A stretch of 50,799 nucleotides of DNA from an uncultured Prevotellaceae bacterium (GTDB taxonomy: Bacteria; Bacteroidota; Bacteroidia; Bacteroidales; Bacteroidaceae). How positions within the stretch are numbered: position 1 is the first letter of the stretch; every line of letters begins with the position of its first letter. Location of the stretch: the NCBI GenBank assembly GCA_900315745.1, contig ONAG01000014.1, positions 1 through 50,799 of the forward strand, given 5' to 3'. Below, one piece after another: positions 15,767 to 23,966 of this stretch. The translations under genes were made by a program, and so were the position numbers. The notes beneath the pieces were generated by a model. That model searched no databases. It was not told where the DNA came from and saw only the letters and a program-made list of their open reading frames with translations.

Positions 15767-17878
15767 TTATTTCACGATCATCTTCTTGCCATCAATTATG
15801 TGAATGCCTTTGCCCAACCTGTTTCTGTCTTCCTTTTGGCCTGTTATTGTATATGCACCCTTGTTCTTGGTAGCTGAAGCCTCGAACATGGTAGTTTGTA
15901 TGCCGTCGATGTTGCTTGACTTGCGGAAAATCTGGATGTCAGAACCTTCGGTGTTGTAGCAAGTGAAAGAAGTGGACTCGGCATTATAGCGGATGTTCTT
16001 GTTGCTGTTTTTTCCCTGGAATGAAATCGCGGCATTGCCGTTGCTGATGTCTATAGTCGCCATGGCGTTGGTGGATGGCTTGTTGGTGCCCACCAGTCGT
16101 GTGCCAGAAGCCACACTTGTCAGGTAGTTGTCGCCGTTCACTTGGAATGCCCAGTATCCATTTGCTGTCTGCTTGAGGATGATTTCTTGCACATTATCCT
16201 CTGCTATGAGGGTGTTGTCGTCGAGCAAGTTCACACATACACCCATGCGCGCTTCGGTGGTTTGGATGCTGCCAAGAGCTATGGCATCTTCCCTGTTGAT
16301 TATGATGATCGTGTCGCCAGCTTCCAAGTTGGCAACGTTGTCCACGAGCGCGTATTTCGTTCCAGCCATGGGCTTGTAGGTGTAAGCCAGGTCATTTCCC
16401 ATAATGTTGAAACTTATCGTTCTGTCGTTGTGTTTCATGACCTTATAGATGGGTGCTGTGGAGCATTCCTTCTTGTTGAAGTAGGTCCATGTGGCCATGT
16501 TGAGAATGGAATTGCCGTAGAGGTTCGACTGGCTTGCTGTGTAGTACAGTTTCGAGTTGTCTGCAGGTATTGCCATCGCTCTCTTTGAGTCTTGGGTGTT
16601 GTTTATGCTGTTATAATTCCATGCATCGCGTGAGTATGAAAATCTTGACACCAACAAGCCGCTGCCCAGTTCGGATGCGAACCAGTTGCCCCTTTGCTTG
16701 TTCTCGAAGATGAAATATTCATTTTTATTGGTTGGATTGCGGTAGAGCACGGCGGGGACGCTGCCTTCCACTTCGGGGTCGCCAAGCACAACTCCTTGTG
16801 GACTGGTGATTTCGGGTATGGCCAGCCAACCTAAGTAGCTGCGCTCATAGGCGAGATAACCTACGGGTGTGCGGCTCATGTTGATGTCGCAGCCAGTGTC
16901 CATTATGCTCCAGTTGCCAAAGGAAGATTCGTCGCCGTAACTGTAGTTGGTGCAGTAGAAATCTGGCAGTCCTATGCCATGGCCAAACTCATGGCAGAAT
17001 GTGCCGATGCCCTCAAGGTTGCCATAGGCACTTATCTCGTTGCCCACGAAATATGACTTGAAATTGAATCCGCCAATGGTGGAGGTATATGATGGAAGGT
17101 CAAACTGATGCGGCCATATGGTGTCATCGTCCTGACCACCGTTCTCGCCTTTGCCGGCATAGATGAAACTAACCAGCGGAACGCTGTTGCCAACATAGTA
17201 TTGCGAGAAGTCAACACCTTGTTCGATAGCTGCGTTGATGGCTTCCCTCACCATTCCCATCACATTCTTGTCTTGTTCGTCTTTGTTGTTTCCGCCATAT
17301 TCCGCATAACCTTTCGACATCTTCACTTTTGCCACCACGGGAAAAGATGGCTTGAAGATGCCATAGCTCTGCGAGATGAAATAGTCGCGTGCGCAACCTA
17401 CACAATAGGTCTCGTCGTGATAACCCTCCTCGTTGAAGTAGCGGTTCATCTTCTCTATGGTGTGCTCTTGCTTGAATTGTACATCATCGAAATCAACAAG
17501 GATGACAGGGATGGTCACTTCACCGATGCTTTTTACCGACCCCAAGGCGCTCTTTCCGTATTCACCCAGTCCGTCGGCTGTTGAAGAGTAGTGGCTTCTG
17601 CGTGGTGAGTCGATGCCTTTGGCCCTGGCTCTGTTGGTTTCCGCTTTTTGCATCAGCTTATCCCATTCTGCCTCTACATAATTGCCTTCTTGGGTGCGAA
17701 CAAAGTTTCTGCCATCCTCGGATTTCCAAAAGTGCATGTATTCATTGCCACGTAGTTCCACACGTAGTGTTGTACCATCTTCCAAGGTCACATTTCGCCA
17801 TATGCCGCGTTGGGCGGGAATGGCTTCCATGCCAATGGCAAAGGCTGCCATGGCAATGATAGTCATAATTTTCTTCAT
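15767..17878 (-). CDS. M6 family secreted metalloprotease
   Basis: 703-residue secreted zinc metalloprotease of the M6 (immune inhibitor A-like) type. From the chosen start (MKKIMTIIAMAAFAIGMEAI, a signal peptide) the zinc motif HEFGHGIGLPD is at residues 296-306, with a downstream structural-turn motif NWSIMDTGC. The C-terminus holds a beta-rich region and ends YTITGQKEDRNRLGKGIHII then DGKKMIVK, a sorting-like tail similar to that of the secreted protein encoded convergently at 13900-15678. The frame extends upstream to 17977, but that would precede the promoter box at 17923-17916 and lacks a signal peptide. Likely role: extracellular protein degradation. Confidence 0.93.
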   Translation of the reverse strand: MKKIMTIIAMAAFAIGMEAIPAQRGIWRNVTLEDGTTLRVELRGNEYMHFWKSEDGRNFVRTQEGNYVEAEWDKLMQKAETNRARAKGIDSPRRSHYSSTADGLGEYGKSALGSVKSIGEVTIPVILVDFDDVQFKQEHTIEKMNRYFNEEGYHDETYCVGCARDYFISQSYGIFKPSFPVVAKVKMSKGYAEYGGNNKDEQDKNVMGMVREAINAAIEQGVDFSQYYVGNSVPLVSFIYAGKGENGGQDDDTIWPHQFDLPSYTSTIGGFNFKSYFVGNEISAYGNLEGIGTFCHEFGHGIGLPDFYCTNYSYGDESSFGNWSIMDTGCDINMSRTPVGYLAYERSYLGWLAIPEITSPQGVVLGDPEVEGSVPAVLYRNPTNKNEYFIFENKQRGNWFASELGSGLLVSRFSYSRDAWNYNSINNTQDSKRAMAIPADNSKLYYTASQSNLYGNSILNMATWTYFNKKECSTAPIYKVMKHNDRTISFNIMGNDLAYTYKPMAGTKYALVDNVANLEAGDTIIIINREDAIALGSIQTTEARMGVCVNLLDDNTLIAEDNVQEIILKQTANGYWAFQVNGDNYLTSVASGTRLVGTNKPSTNAMATIDISNGNAAISFQGKNSNKNIRYNAESTSFTCYNTEGSDIQIFRKSSNIDGIQTTMFEASATKNKGAYTITGQKEDRNRLGKGIHIIDGKKMIVK

Positions 17879-17915
17879 TATTGATGGTTGATTTGGTTTT
17901 TCTTTATTTAGCAAG

Positions 17916-17923
17916 CAAATATA
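17916..17923 (-). promoter_or_regulatory. -7 box of the M6 protease gene
   Basis: TATATTTG on the minus strand, 37 nt before the ATG at 17878. A clear -33 TTTG at the usual distance is not seen. Confidence 0.55.
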
Positions 17924-18039
17924 ATACAATCTGACAACATTTCCATGTTTTTCTCCCTTTTTTTTGAGCCACTTCATGACATCACCCGTTTCGCATCAAA
18001 AAAAACGACAGAAAAGCTGATTTATACAAAAAAAAGCAC

Positions 18040-18047
18040 TACCTTTG
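18040..18047 (+). promoter_or_regulatory. -7 box of the xylose transporter gene
   Basis: TACCTTTG, followed by about 28 nt of predicted leader before the ATG at 18082. A -33 TTTG at the usual spacing is not obvious. Confidence 0.6.
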
Positions 18048-18081
18048 CTGAATATAGCGTAAAGACAAAATTTATTAAACT

Positions 18082-19545
18082 ATGAACCAAAATCAACAAG
18101 GTAGCAAATCCTATCTTTTCTCCATCGTGCTGGTGGCTGTGCTCGGTGGGCTTCTTTTCGGGTATGACACAGCCGTCATCTCTGGTGCTGAGAAAGGACT
18201 TCAGGCGTTCTTCAAGGACGCACAAGATTTCCAATACACCGACGGGTGGCATGGATTCACATCTGCATCGGCGCTCATCGGCTGCATCATTGGTTCTGCC
18301 ATCTCTGGACTGCTTGCCACTAACCTCGGTCGCAAGAAATCGTTGATTGTCGCCGGACTCTTGTTCTTCATCTCTGCCCTGGGCTCCATGAATCCGGAAT
18401 TCCTCTTCTTCGAGCATGGAAAGGCAACTTACTCACTCCTTCTGATGTTCAACGTTTACCGTGTAATAGGTGGTGTCGGTGTAGGTCTGGCTTCTGCTAT
18501 CTGTCCTATGTATATTGGTGAAGTGGCACCATCCAACATCAGGGGAATGCTTGTGTCCTGGAACCAGTTCGCCATCATCTTCGGCCAGTTGGTGGTATAT
18601 TTCGTCAATTTCTTCATTCTTGGCGACCACATACAGCCACTTGTGGAGGAAATGGGCAAGGGACTTGCAGCCATCAACCCCGCTGCACAATGGACTGTCA
18701 CCACAGGTTGGCGTTACATGTTTGGTTCTGAGGCTGTCCCGGCAGGACTCTTCGCACTCCTTATTTGTTTCGTGCCAGAAACGCCACGTTATCTTGTGTC
18801 GGTAGGTAAAGACCAAAAGGCATTAGGCGTTCTTTCAAAGATCAATGGCTCTTTGAAGGCCGAACAAATTCTGAAGGACATCAAGGAGACCATGGTAGTG
18901 AAGACAGAAAAGTTGATGACCTATGGCGCGCTTTGCATCTTTATAGGCATCATGCTTAGCGTGTTCCAACAGGCTGTGGGTATCAACGCCGTTCTCTATT
19001 ATGCTCCACGCATCTTCGGCGACATGGGCATGGAAGACCCGATGATGGTTACTGTATTCATGGGTGTAATCAACATCCTTTTCACTCTCGTTGCCATTTT
19101 CTCTGTGGAAAAGTGGGGACGCAAGCCTCTACTTATCTATGGCTCACTTGGCATGGCATTGGGAGCCTTTGGCGTTGCTGTCACATTCGGCCATGTTGGC
19201 ATGGAGATGGTCACCGCCATTTCAATAATGGTATATTCCGCATCGTTCATGTTCTCTTGGGGTCCAATTTGCTGGGTGCTCATAGCAGAAATATTCCCCA
19301 ATACCATCCGTGGCGCTGCCGTGGCAATTGCTGTGGCTTTCCAGTGGATTTCAAATTTCATTGTCAGTTCCACATTCGTGCCAATGTTCAACATGCACCT
19401 CACAGAGGGAGATGATTTCGGACACTGGTTCACCTACGGACTTTATGGCGTCATCTGTGTAATTGCTGCCATCTTCGTATGGAAACTCGTTCCTGAAACC
19501 AAGGGCAAGACTCTTGAGGACATGACAAAACTTTGGAAAAAGTAA
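18082..19545 (+). CDS. xylE: Sugar porter family MFS transporter, D-xylose:H+ symporter type
   Basis: 487-residue, 12-TM major facilitator of the sugar porter family, importing a monosaccharide with protons across the inner membrane. Signatures: GGLLFGYDTAVISGAEKGL in TM1, NLGRKKSL after TM2, RVIGGVGVGLASAICPMYIG, VPETPRYLVSVG at the end of TM6, QQAVGINAVLYYAP in TM7, EKWGRKPLL after TM8, PETKGKTLEDM at the C-terminus. The 7th-helix QQxxGIN motif and overall length are those of XylE. Exact sugar (xylose, or another pentose or glucose) cannot be fixed from sequence. It is a single-gene unit with its own promoter and terminator and no xylose kinase or isomerase beside it. Confidence 0.92.
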   Translation: MNQNQQGSKSYLFSIVLVAVLGGLLFGYDTAVISGAEKGLQAFFKDAQDFQYTDGWHGFTSASALIGCIIGSAISGLLATNLGRKKSLIVAGLLFFISALGSMNPEFLFFEHGKATYSLLLMFNVYRVIGGVGVGLASAICPMYIGEVAPSNIRGMLVSWNQFAIIFGQLVVYFVNFFILGDHIQPLVEEMGKGLAAINPAAQWTVTTGWRYMFGSEAVPAGLFALLICFVPETPRYLVSVGKDQKALGVLSKINGSLKAEQILKDIKETMVVKTEKLMTYGALCIFIGIMLSVFQQAVGINAVLYYAPRIFGDMGMEDPMMVTVFMGVINILFTLVAIFSVEKWGRKPLLIYGSLGMALGAFGVAVTFGHVGMEMVTAISIMVYSASFMFSWGPICWVLIAEIFPNTIRGAAVAIAVAFQWISNFIVSSTFVPMFNMHLTEGDDFGHWFTYGLYGVICVIAAIFVWKLVPETKGKTLEDMTKLWKK

Positions 19546-19553
19546 AAATCCTT

Positions 19554-19593
19554 CGACTTGGGCTTCAATCATTTGAAGCCCAAGTCGTTTTTT
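19554..19593 (+). terminator. Terminator after the xylose transporter
   Basis: A 14-bp perfect stem (CGACTTGGGCTTCA 19554-19567 with TGAAGCCCAAGTCG 19574-19587), a 6-nt loop and six T's, 8 bp after the stop codon. Confidence 0.95.
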
Positions 19594-19751
19594 GGCCATG
19601 CACTTGAACTACAATTAATCACAATCTTGCTACAGCTTTAACCTCAGGGTGACACGCCCTTATGATATGTTTCTAAAAACTTAAGGGCTATACTACTACT
19701 CACAAGAGCGAAAAAACCATCAACAGCGACAATAGTATTGCTTTTTTTTCG

Positions 19752-19759
19752 TAATTTTG
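19752..19759 (+). promoter_or_regulatory. -7 box of metF
   Basis: TAATTTTG, about 30 nt before the metF ATG at 19790. No good -33 element is visible. Upstream (19594-19751) I see only a weak 7-bp inverted repeat and no recognisable riboswitch. Confidence 0.6.
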
Positions 19760-19789
19760 CAACCAAATGCCAAAAGGCGAGATTGCAAC

Positions 19790-20746
19790 ATGACATTGAC
19801 AGACATCATACACTCTTCGCAGACCCAAAGGCAATTCTCTTTTGAGGTGCTGCCACCACTCAAAGGAAACGGCACAGATGCTCTTTTCCAAACAATTGAC
19901 TCGTTGCGTGAGTTTTGCCCAAGATATATCAATATCACAACACATCACAGCGAATACGTCTATAAGGAACTTGACAACGGGCTGCTTGAGAGGCATCGTG
20001 TGCGACGCAGACCTGGCACTATTGCCATTGCTGCCGCAATACAGCAAAAATACAACATTCCTGTAGTGCCACATGTGATTTGCAGTGGAACAACAATAGA
20101 GAATATAGAGTATGAACTGCTTGACTTGCAATTCCTCGGAATCACAAACCTGTTGCTGCTAAGAGGCGACAAGGCAAAGGACGACAAGATATTCACACCC
20201 ACGCCTGGTGGACACGCCCATACCACAGATCTGATAAGTCAGGTGATGAGGTTCAATGATGGCTTCTTCGCCGACGGAACAGCCATCAAGCATCCGGGAA
20301 AGCCTTTCTCCTTCGGAGTGGCTTGCTATCCTGAGAAACATGAAGAGGCTCCCAACTTGGAACAGGACATGGCACATCTCAGAGCCAAGCAAGACCTGGG
20401 TGCGCAATATGCCGTCACTCAGATGTTCTTCGACAATCAGAAGTACTATGATTTCGTGGAGCGTGCAAGGGCTATGGGCATCACCATACCAATAATCCCC
20501 GGCATAAAGCCTCTTGCCAAATTGTCACAATTGAACATGGTGCCCAAGACATTCCATTGTGACTTGCCTGAGGCATTGGCATCAGAAATGCTGAAATGCA
20601 AGACCGATGATGATGTGCAACGGTTGGGAGTGGAATGGACTACTGAACAGTGTCGGGATCTATATGCCCATGGAGTGTCGAACATTCATTTTTACACCGT
20701 TTCAGCAGTGAAGTCGGTGAGGGAGGTCGCTGAGCGACTGATGTGA
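19790..20746 (+). CDS. metF: 5,10-methylenetetrahydrofolate reductase
   Basis: 318-residue FAD-dependent TIM-barrel enzyme reducing 5,10-methylene-THF to 5-methyl-THF for methionine synthesis. Early motif FSFEVLPPLKG includes Glu19, equivalent to the catalytic Glu28 of E. coli MetF. Further family motifs are NITTHHS, HVICSGTTIENIEYEL, LLLRGDKAKDD (flavin-binding region), FSFGVACYPEKHEEAP and QMFFDNQKYYDFV with IPIIPGIKPL. The frame is open from 19757, but the first ATG after the promoter is 19790 and gives the family-typical N-terminus. It stands alone with its own promoter and links to the one-carbon pool used by the purN-type fusion encoded about 10 kb away. Confidence 0.96.
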   Translation: MTLTDIIHSSQTQRQFSFEVLPPLKGNGTDALFQTIDSLREFCPRYINITTHHSEYVYKELDNGLLERHRVRRRPGTIAIAAAIQQKYNIPVVPHVICSGTTIENIEYELLDLQFLGITNLLLLRGDKAKDDKIFTPTPGGHAHTTDLISQVMRFNDGFFADGTAIKHPGKPFSFGVACYPEKHEEAPNLEQDMAHLRAKQDLGAQYAVTQMFFDNQKYYDFVERARAMGITIPIIPGIKPLAKLSQLNMVPKTFHCDLPEALASEMLKCKTDDDVQRLGVEWTTEQCRDLYAHGVSNIHFYTVSAVKSVREVAERLM

Positions 20747-20830
20747 GTTTTCCTTTTTTATGATGCCAAGTTTGCTTGAGCATCACGATGGTGGAAAGGG
20801 AAAGATGAATGCAACATTTATTTAGCAGAG

Positions 20831-21967
20831 ATGAAATTTCAAGAGGTCATAGGCCAAGGTGAGGCAAAGCAAAGACTTGTGAAACTTGTGGAAGAAGGGC
20901 GTGTGCCTCATGCCATGCTTTTCACAGGGCCGAAGGGATGTGGAAAAATGGCAATGGCAATGGCTTTCGCTTCTTATCTGCTTTGTGCCAATCGACATGA
21001 TGGCGACTCTTGTGGGACTTGCCCACAATGCATCATGCTAAGAAAATGGGCTCACCCCGACTTGCATTTCACTTATCCTGTGATAAAACAGAGTGGTACG
21101 ACATCTGATTACAAACCTGTCAGCGATGACTTTTCAAAGGAATGGCATGACCTCTTGGCAGATGGGCCCTATTTCACCATCGAACAGTGGCTCTTGGCTA
21201 TGGGGACAACTACTCAGCAAGCCATCATGACAGTCAAGGAGGCTGATGCCATTTCACACAAGCTCAGCTTGAGATCAAGCCAGGGTGGATACAAGGTGTC
21301 GCTGATATGGTTGCCTGAGCGCATGAGGGAAGATACGGCAAACAAACTTCTCAAGATGATAGAAGAGCCGCCATCTCAGACTGTCTTCATCCTAGTGAGT
21401 GAGAATCCTGCAGCGCTGCTTGAAACCATCAGGAGCCGGACACAGCTGTTCGGCATGCACAGAATAGCCATTGAAGATATTGAATTGGCTTTGGTGCAAA
21501 AGAGAGGCATAGATGAGGAACCTGCCAAGAAATTGGCAAGATTTGCTGAGGGCAGTTGGCTAAAGGCTCTTGATGCTCTTGATGCCGAAAGTGAAAACAG
21601 AGAATTCCTCACCGATTTCATCTCACTCAACCGACTGTCGTTCTCACGAGATGTGAAAGGGTTGGCAAAGTGGAGCCAAGACGTGACGAAATATGGAAGA
21701 GAAAAACAAAAGCGAATGCTTGCCTTTTTCCTCAGAATGACAAGGGAAAGCTTCATGTACAATTTCCATATCCCACAATTGACGTATCTCACAACACAAG
21801 AGGAGAATTTTGTCAAGAAGTTCGCTCCCTTCATGAACGAAAACAACGTGATGGAAATGGCAGAAGTCTTTTCAGAAGCCATACGTGACATAGGACAAAA
21901 TGCAAATGCCAGAATTGTGTTTTTCGATGTGGCTTTGCAATCTACTAAATTGATAAGAAAAAAATAA
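20831..21967 (+). CDS. holB: DNA polymerase III delta' subunit
   Basis: 378-residue clamp-loader subunit. The AAA+ N-terminus begins MKFQEVIGQGEAKQRLVKLV, with P-loop GPKGCGKM at 33-40 in which the usual Ser/Thr after Lys is Met, as often happens in delta', which need not hydrolyse ATP. A zinc-binding set of Cys52, Cys61, Cys64 and Cys67 follows, then VKEADAISHKLSL, LIWLPERMREDTANKLLKMI and the SRC-like sensor region ETIRSRTQLF. The C-terminal part is the helical collar. First gene of the holB-ricT-gldH set found in many Bacteroidetes. Confidence 0.93.
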   Translation: MKFQEVIGQGEAKQRLVKLVEEGRVPHAMLFTGPKGCGKMAMAMAFASYLLCANRHDGDSCGTCPQCIMLRKWAHPDLHFTYPVIKQSGTTSDYKPVSDDFSKEWHDLLADGPYFTIEQWLLAMGTTTQQAIMTVKEADAISHKLSLRSSQGGYKVSLIWLPERMREDTANKLLKMIEEPPSQTVFILVSENPAALLETIRSRTQLFGMHRIAIEDIELALVQKRGIDEEPAKKLARFAEGSWLKALDALDAESENREFLTDFISLNRLSFSRDVKGLAKWSQDVTKYGREKQKRMLAFFLRMTRESFMYNFHIPQLTYLTTQEENFVKKFAPFMNENNVMEMAEVFSEAIRDIGQNANARIVFFDVALQSTKLIRKK

Positions 21968-22025
21968 CAACACCGTAGTAAACGGGTAACTACATGACTA
22001 CATGTCATTTGAACAACCATAGGTT

Positions 22026-23435
22026 ATGGATTACAAAAACATGAAATACAAAATCAGCGCCGGGTGCGACAGAGGGTTGTGCCGACGTGGTGTGGGAAGA
22101 CAGGACAAGCAGCTGAACACCTACGACTGGCTTGCCGATGTGCCAGGCAATGCCGAGAGGACAGACCTCGTGGAGGTGCAGTTCAAAAACACGCGAAAGG
22201 GATACTATCATAATGTCAACAACCTTGATTTGAAAAAAGGAGACATTGTGGCGGTGGAAGCCAATCCTGGGCACGATATTGGAGTGGTTACACTCACAGG
22301 AGAATTGGTGAAATTGCAAATAAAAAAAGCAAATCTCAAGTCAACTGACGACATAAAGCGAATCTATAGGCTTGCAAAGCCTGTGGACATGGAAAAATAT
22401 GAGGAGGCCAAGAGCAGGGAACATGGTACGATGATTCAAAGCAGGCAAATTGCCAAGGACCTGGGGCTGGACATGAAAATAGGAGATGTGGAATATCAAG
22501 GGGATGGCAACAAGGCAATCTTCTACTATATCGCCGACGAGAGAGTAGATTTCAGACAGCTAATCAAGGTGCTGGCAGAGGCTTTCCATGTGAGAATCGA
22601 GATGAAGCAAATAGGTGCAAGGCAGGAGGCTGGAAGAATAGGTGGAACAGGACCTTGCGGAAGAGAACTTTGTTGTGCCACTTGGATGAAAAACTTCATC
22701 AGCGTGAGCACGAATGCAGCAAGGTTTCAAGACATATCACTCAACCCCCAGAAACTTGCCGGAATGTGTGCAAAATTGAAATGCTGTCTTAACTATGAGG
22801 TTGACAACTATATGGAGGCAGGAAAACGCTTGCCTTCCAAGGATATCGTATTGCAAACCCTGGATGCCGACTATTATCTTTTCAAGACTGACATTCTCGC
22901 AGGGTTGGTCACTTACTCTACCGACAAGAGGACGGCTGCAAACCTCGAGGTCATTACTGTGGATAGAGCCAAGGATATCATAGAGATGAACAAACAGGGT
23001 GAAAAGCCTATGTCTCTGCAAGAGGATGGACGCCAGAAGGGTGATGACAAGACAAAAGACCTCTTGGAAGGGGAGAGCATAACGAGATTCGACAAAAACA
23101 AGAAAAAGAAAAAACGCAAGTCGAAAGCTGACAAGAACGCCAAAACCGAAGTGGCTACAGAACAGGCTGGAAAGCAAGATGTAAACGTTGAAAAGCAGAA
23201 ACCCGCAGGAAATAATGCAGCTAAAGACGAGCAGGGTGTAGAGAGCAAGGTTAAGGATCAAGCAAGCGCACAAATGGGTGAGTCTGTGGCTGATGCGAAA
23301 AAGATGAGAAAAGCACAGGCAAACAGACGAGCATTCAAAAAGGCAAAACCAGTTGGCAACAGCCAGGAGGGTGGGGCGCAAACGACATCCGACCAACAGG
23401 GGAGAAACGGACAAAATCCAGGGCAACAGCAATAA
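22026..23435 (+). CDS. ricT: PSP1-domain protein, RicT/YaaT homologue
   Basis: 469-residue protein whose first 300 residues are the PSP1/RicT domain. In Bacillus the homologue forms an Fe-S-containing complex with RicA and RicF that affects RNA maturation and phosphorelay. The family's cysteine-rich segments are visible: GPCGRELCCATWMKNF (about 215-230) and MCAKLKCCLNYEVDNY (about 245-260). The C-terminal 130 residues are a low-complexity Lys/Gln/Asn/Glu-rich tail (KNKKKKKRKSKADK), likely disordered and possibly RNA-binding. The start at 22026 precedes a second ATG at 22041. It lies 58 bp after holB, and gldH starts 7 bp after its stop. RicA and RicF partners are not in the window. Confidence 0.9.
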   Translation: MDYKNMKYKISAGCDRGLCRRGVGRQDKQLNTYDWLADVPGNAERTDLVEVQFKNTRKGYYHNVNNLDLKKGDIVAVEANPGHDIGVVTLTGELVKLQIKKANLKSTDDIKRIYRLAKPVDMEKYEEAKSREHGTMIQSRQIAKDLGLDMKIGDVEYQGDGNKAIFYYIADERVDFRQLIKVLAEAFHVRIEMKQIGARQEAGRIGGTGPCGRELCCATWMKNFISVSTNAARFQDISLNPQKLAGMCAKLKCCLNYEVDNYMEAGKRLPSKDIVLQTLDADYYLFKTDILAGLVTYSTDKRTAANLEVITVDRAKDIIEMNKQGEKPMSLQEDGRQKGDDKTKDLLEGESITRFDKNKKKKKRKSKADKNAKTEVATEQAGKQDVNVEKQKPAGNNAAKDEQGVESKVKDQASAQMGESVADAKKMRKAQANRRAFKKAKPVGNSQEGGAQTTSDQQGRNGQNPGQQQ

Positions 23436-23442
23436 ACAGGAC

Positions 23443-23937
23443 ATGGTCTTTAGAAAAATGCTTTACCATGGGGCTATCGTGGCTGCTTTTATCTTGGCAG
23501 CCATGTTTGCTGCTTGTTATCCGAGAACGGCATATTTCAGATTCTTTTCAGTCAACATAAATGGATGGAGCAGAGATTCTGTGCTGCATTACAATGTCAG
23601 GGCTGTGAAGGAAAAAGGATTTTACGTTGAGGAGATTGGAGTGAGGGCAAATACAGACTACCCTTTCCAGCAACTGTCGTTGGTGGTGGACCAAACTGTC
23701 ATATCCACAACAAGAGAGCATGGCAACATTCACCTAAGCGATACCATGACAATAAATATTTACGACCAAATGGGCAGGGTGAATGGCAAAGGCGTAAATT
23801 TCAAGCAGATGATGGTGCCGCTGAAAAACATTCCTTTGGAAAAGGATGACTCCATCTCAATGACCATCAGGCACAACATGCGAAGGCTCGACATCAACGG
23901 CATCGCCGATGTTGGGCTGAGGGTGACTATGCAATAG
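23443..23937 (+). CDS. gldH: Gliding motility lipoprotein GldH
   Basis: 164-residue lipoprotein with signal peptide and lipobox ending MFAAC (Cys25). The body (SVNINGWSRDSVLHYNV, PFQQLSLVVDQTV, INIYDQMGRVNGKGVN and IRHNMRRLDINGIADVGLRV) matches GldH, an envelope lipoprotein needed for gliding in Flavobacterium and kept in non-gliding Bacteroidales. The frame is open from 23353, but that start overlaps ricT and lacks a signal peptide at its N-terminus, so the ATG at 23443 is preferred. It is convergent with rodA with 29 bp between them and no clear terminator. Confidence 0.88.
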   Translation: MVFRKMLYHGAIVAAFILAAMFAACYPRTAYFRFFSVNINGWSRDSVLHYNVRAVKEKGFYVEEIGVRANTDYPFQQLSLVVDQTVISTTREHGNIHLSDTMTINIYDQMGRVNGKGVNFKQMMVPLKNIPLEKDDSISMTIRHNMRRLDINGIADVGLRVTMQ

Positions 23938-23966
23938 CAGATAATGGCTGGTGCCACTTGAAGGCA

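Noticed and set aside
19656-19688. Inverted repeat GCCCTTA/TAAGGGC upstream of metF, considered as a riboswitch or attenuator
   Set aside because: Only 7 bp with a 19-nt loop and located upstream of the metF -7 box, so it is not in the metF transcript; no known riboswitch core was recognised.
22000-22016. Short palindromic stretch (ATGAC...GTCAT) before ricT
   Set aside because: Five-base arms in a 58-bp gap between co-oriented genes; too short to call an operator or terminator.
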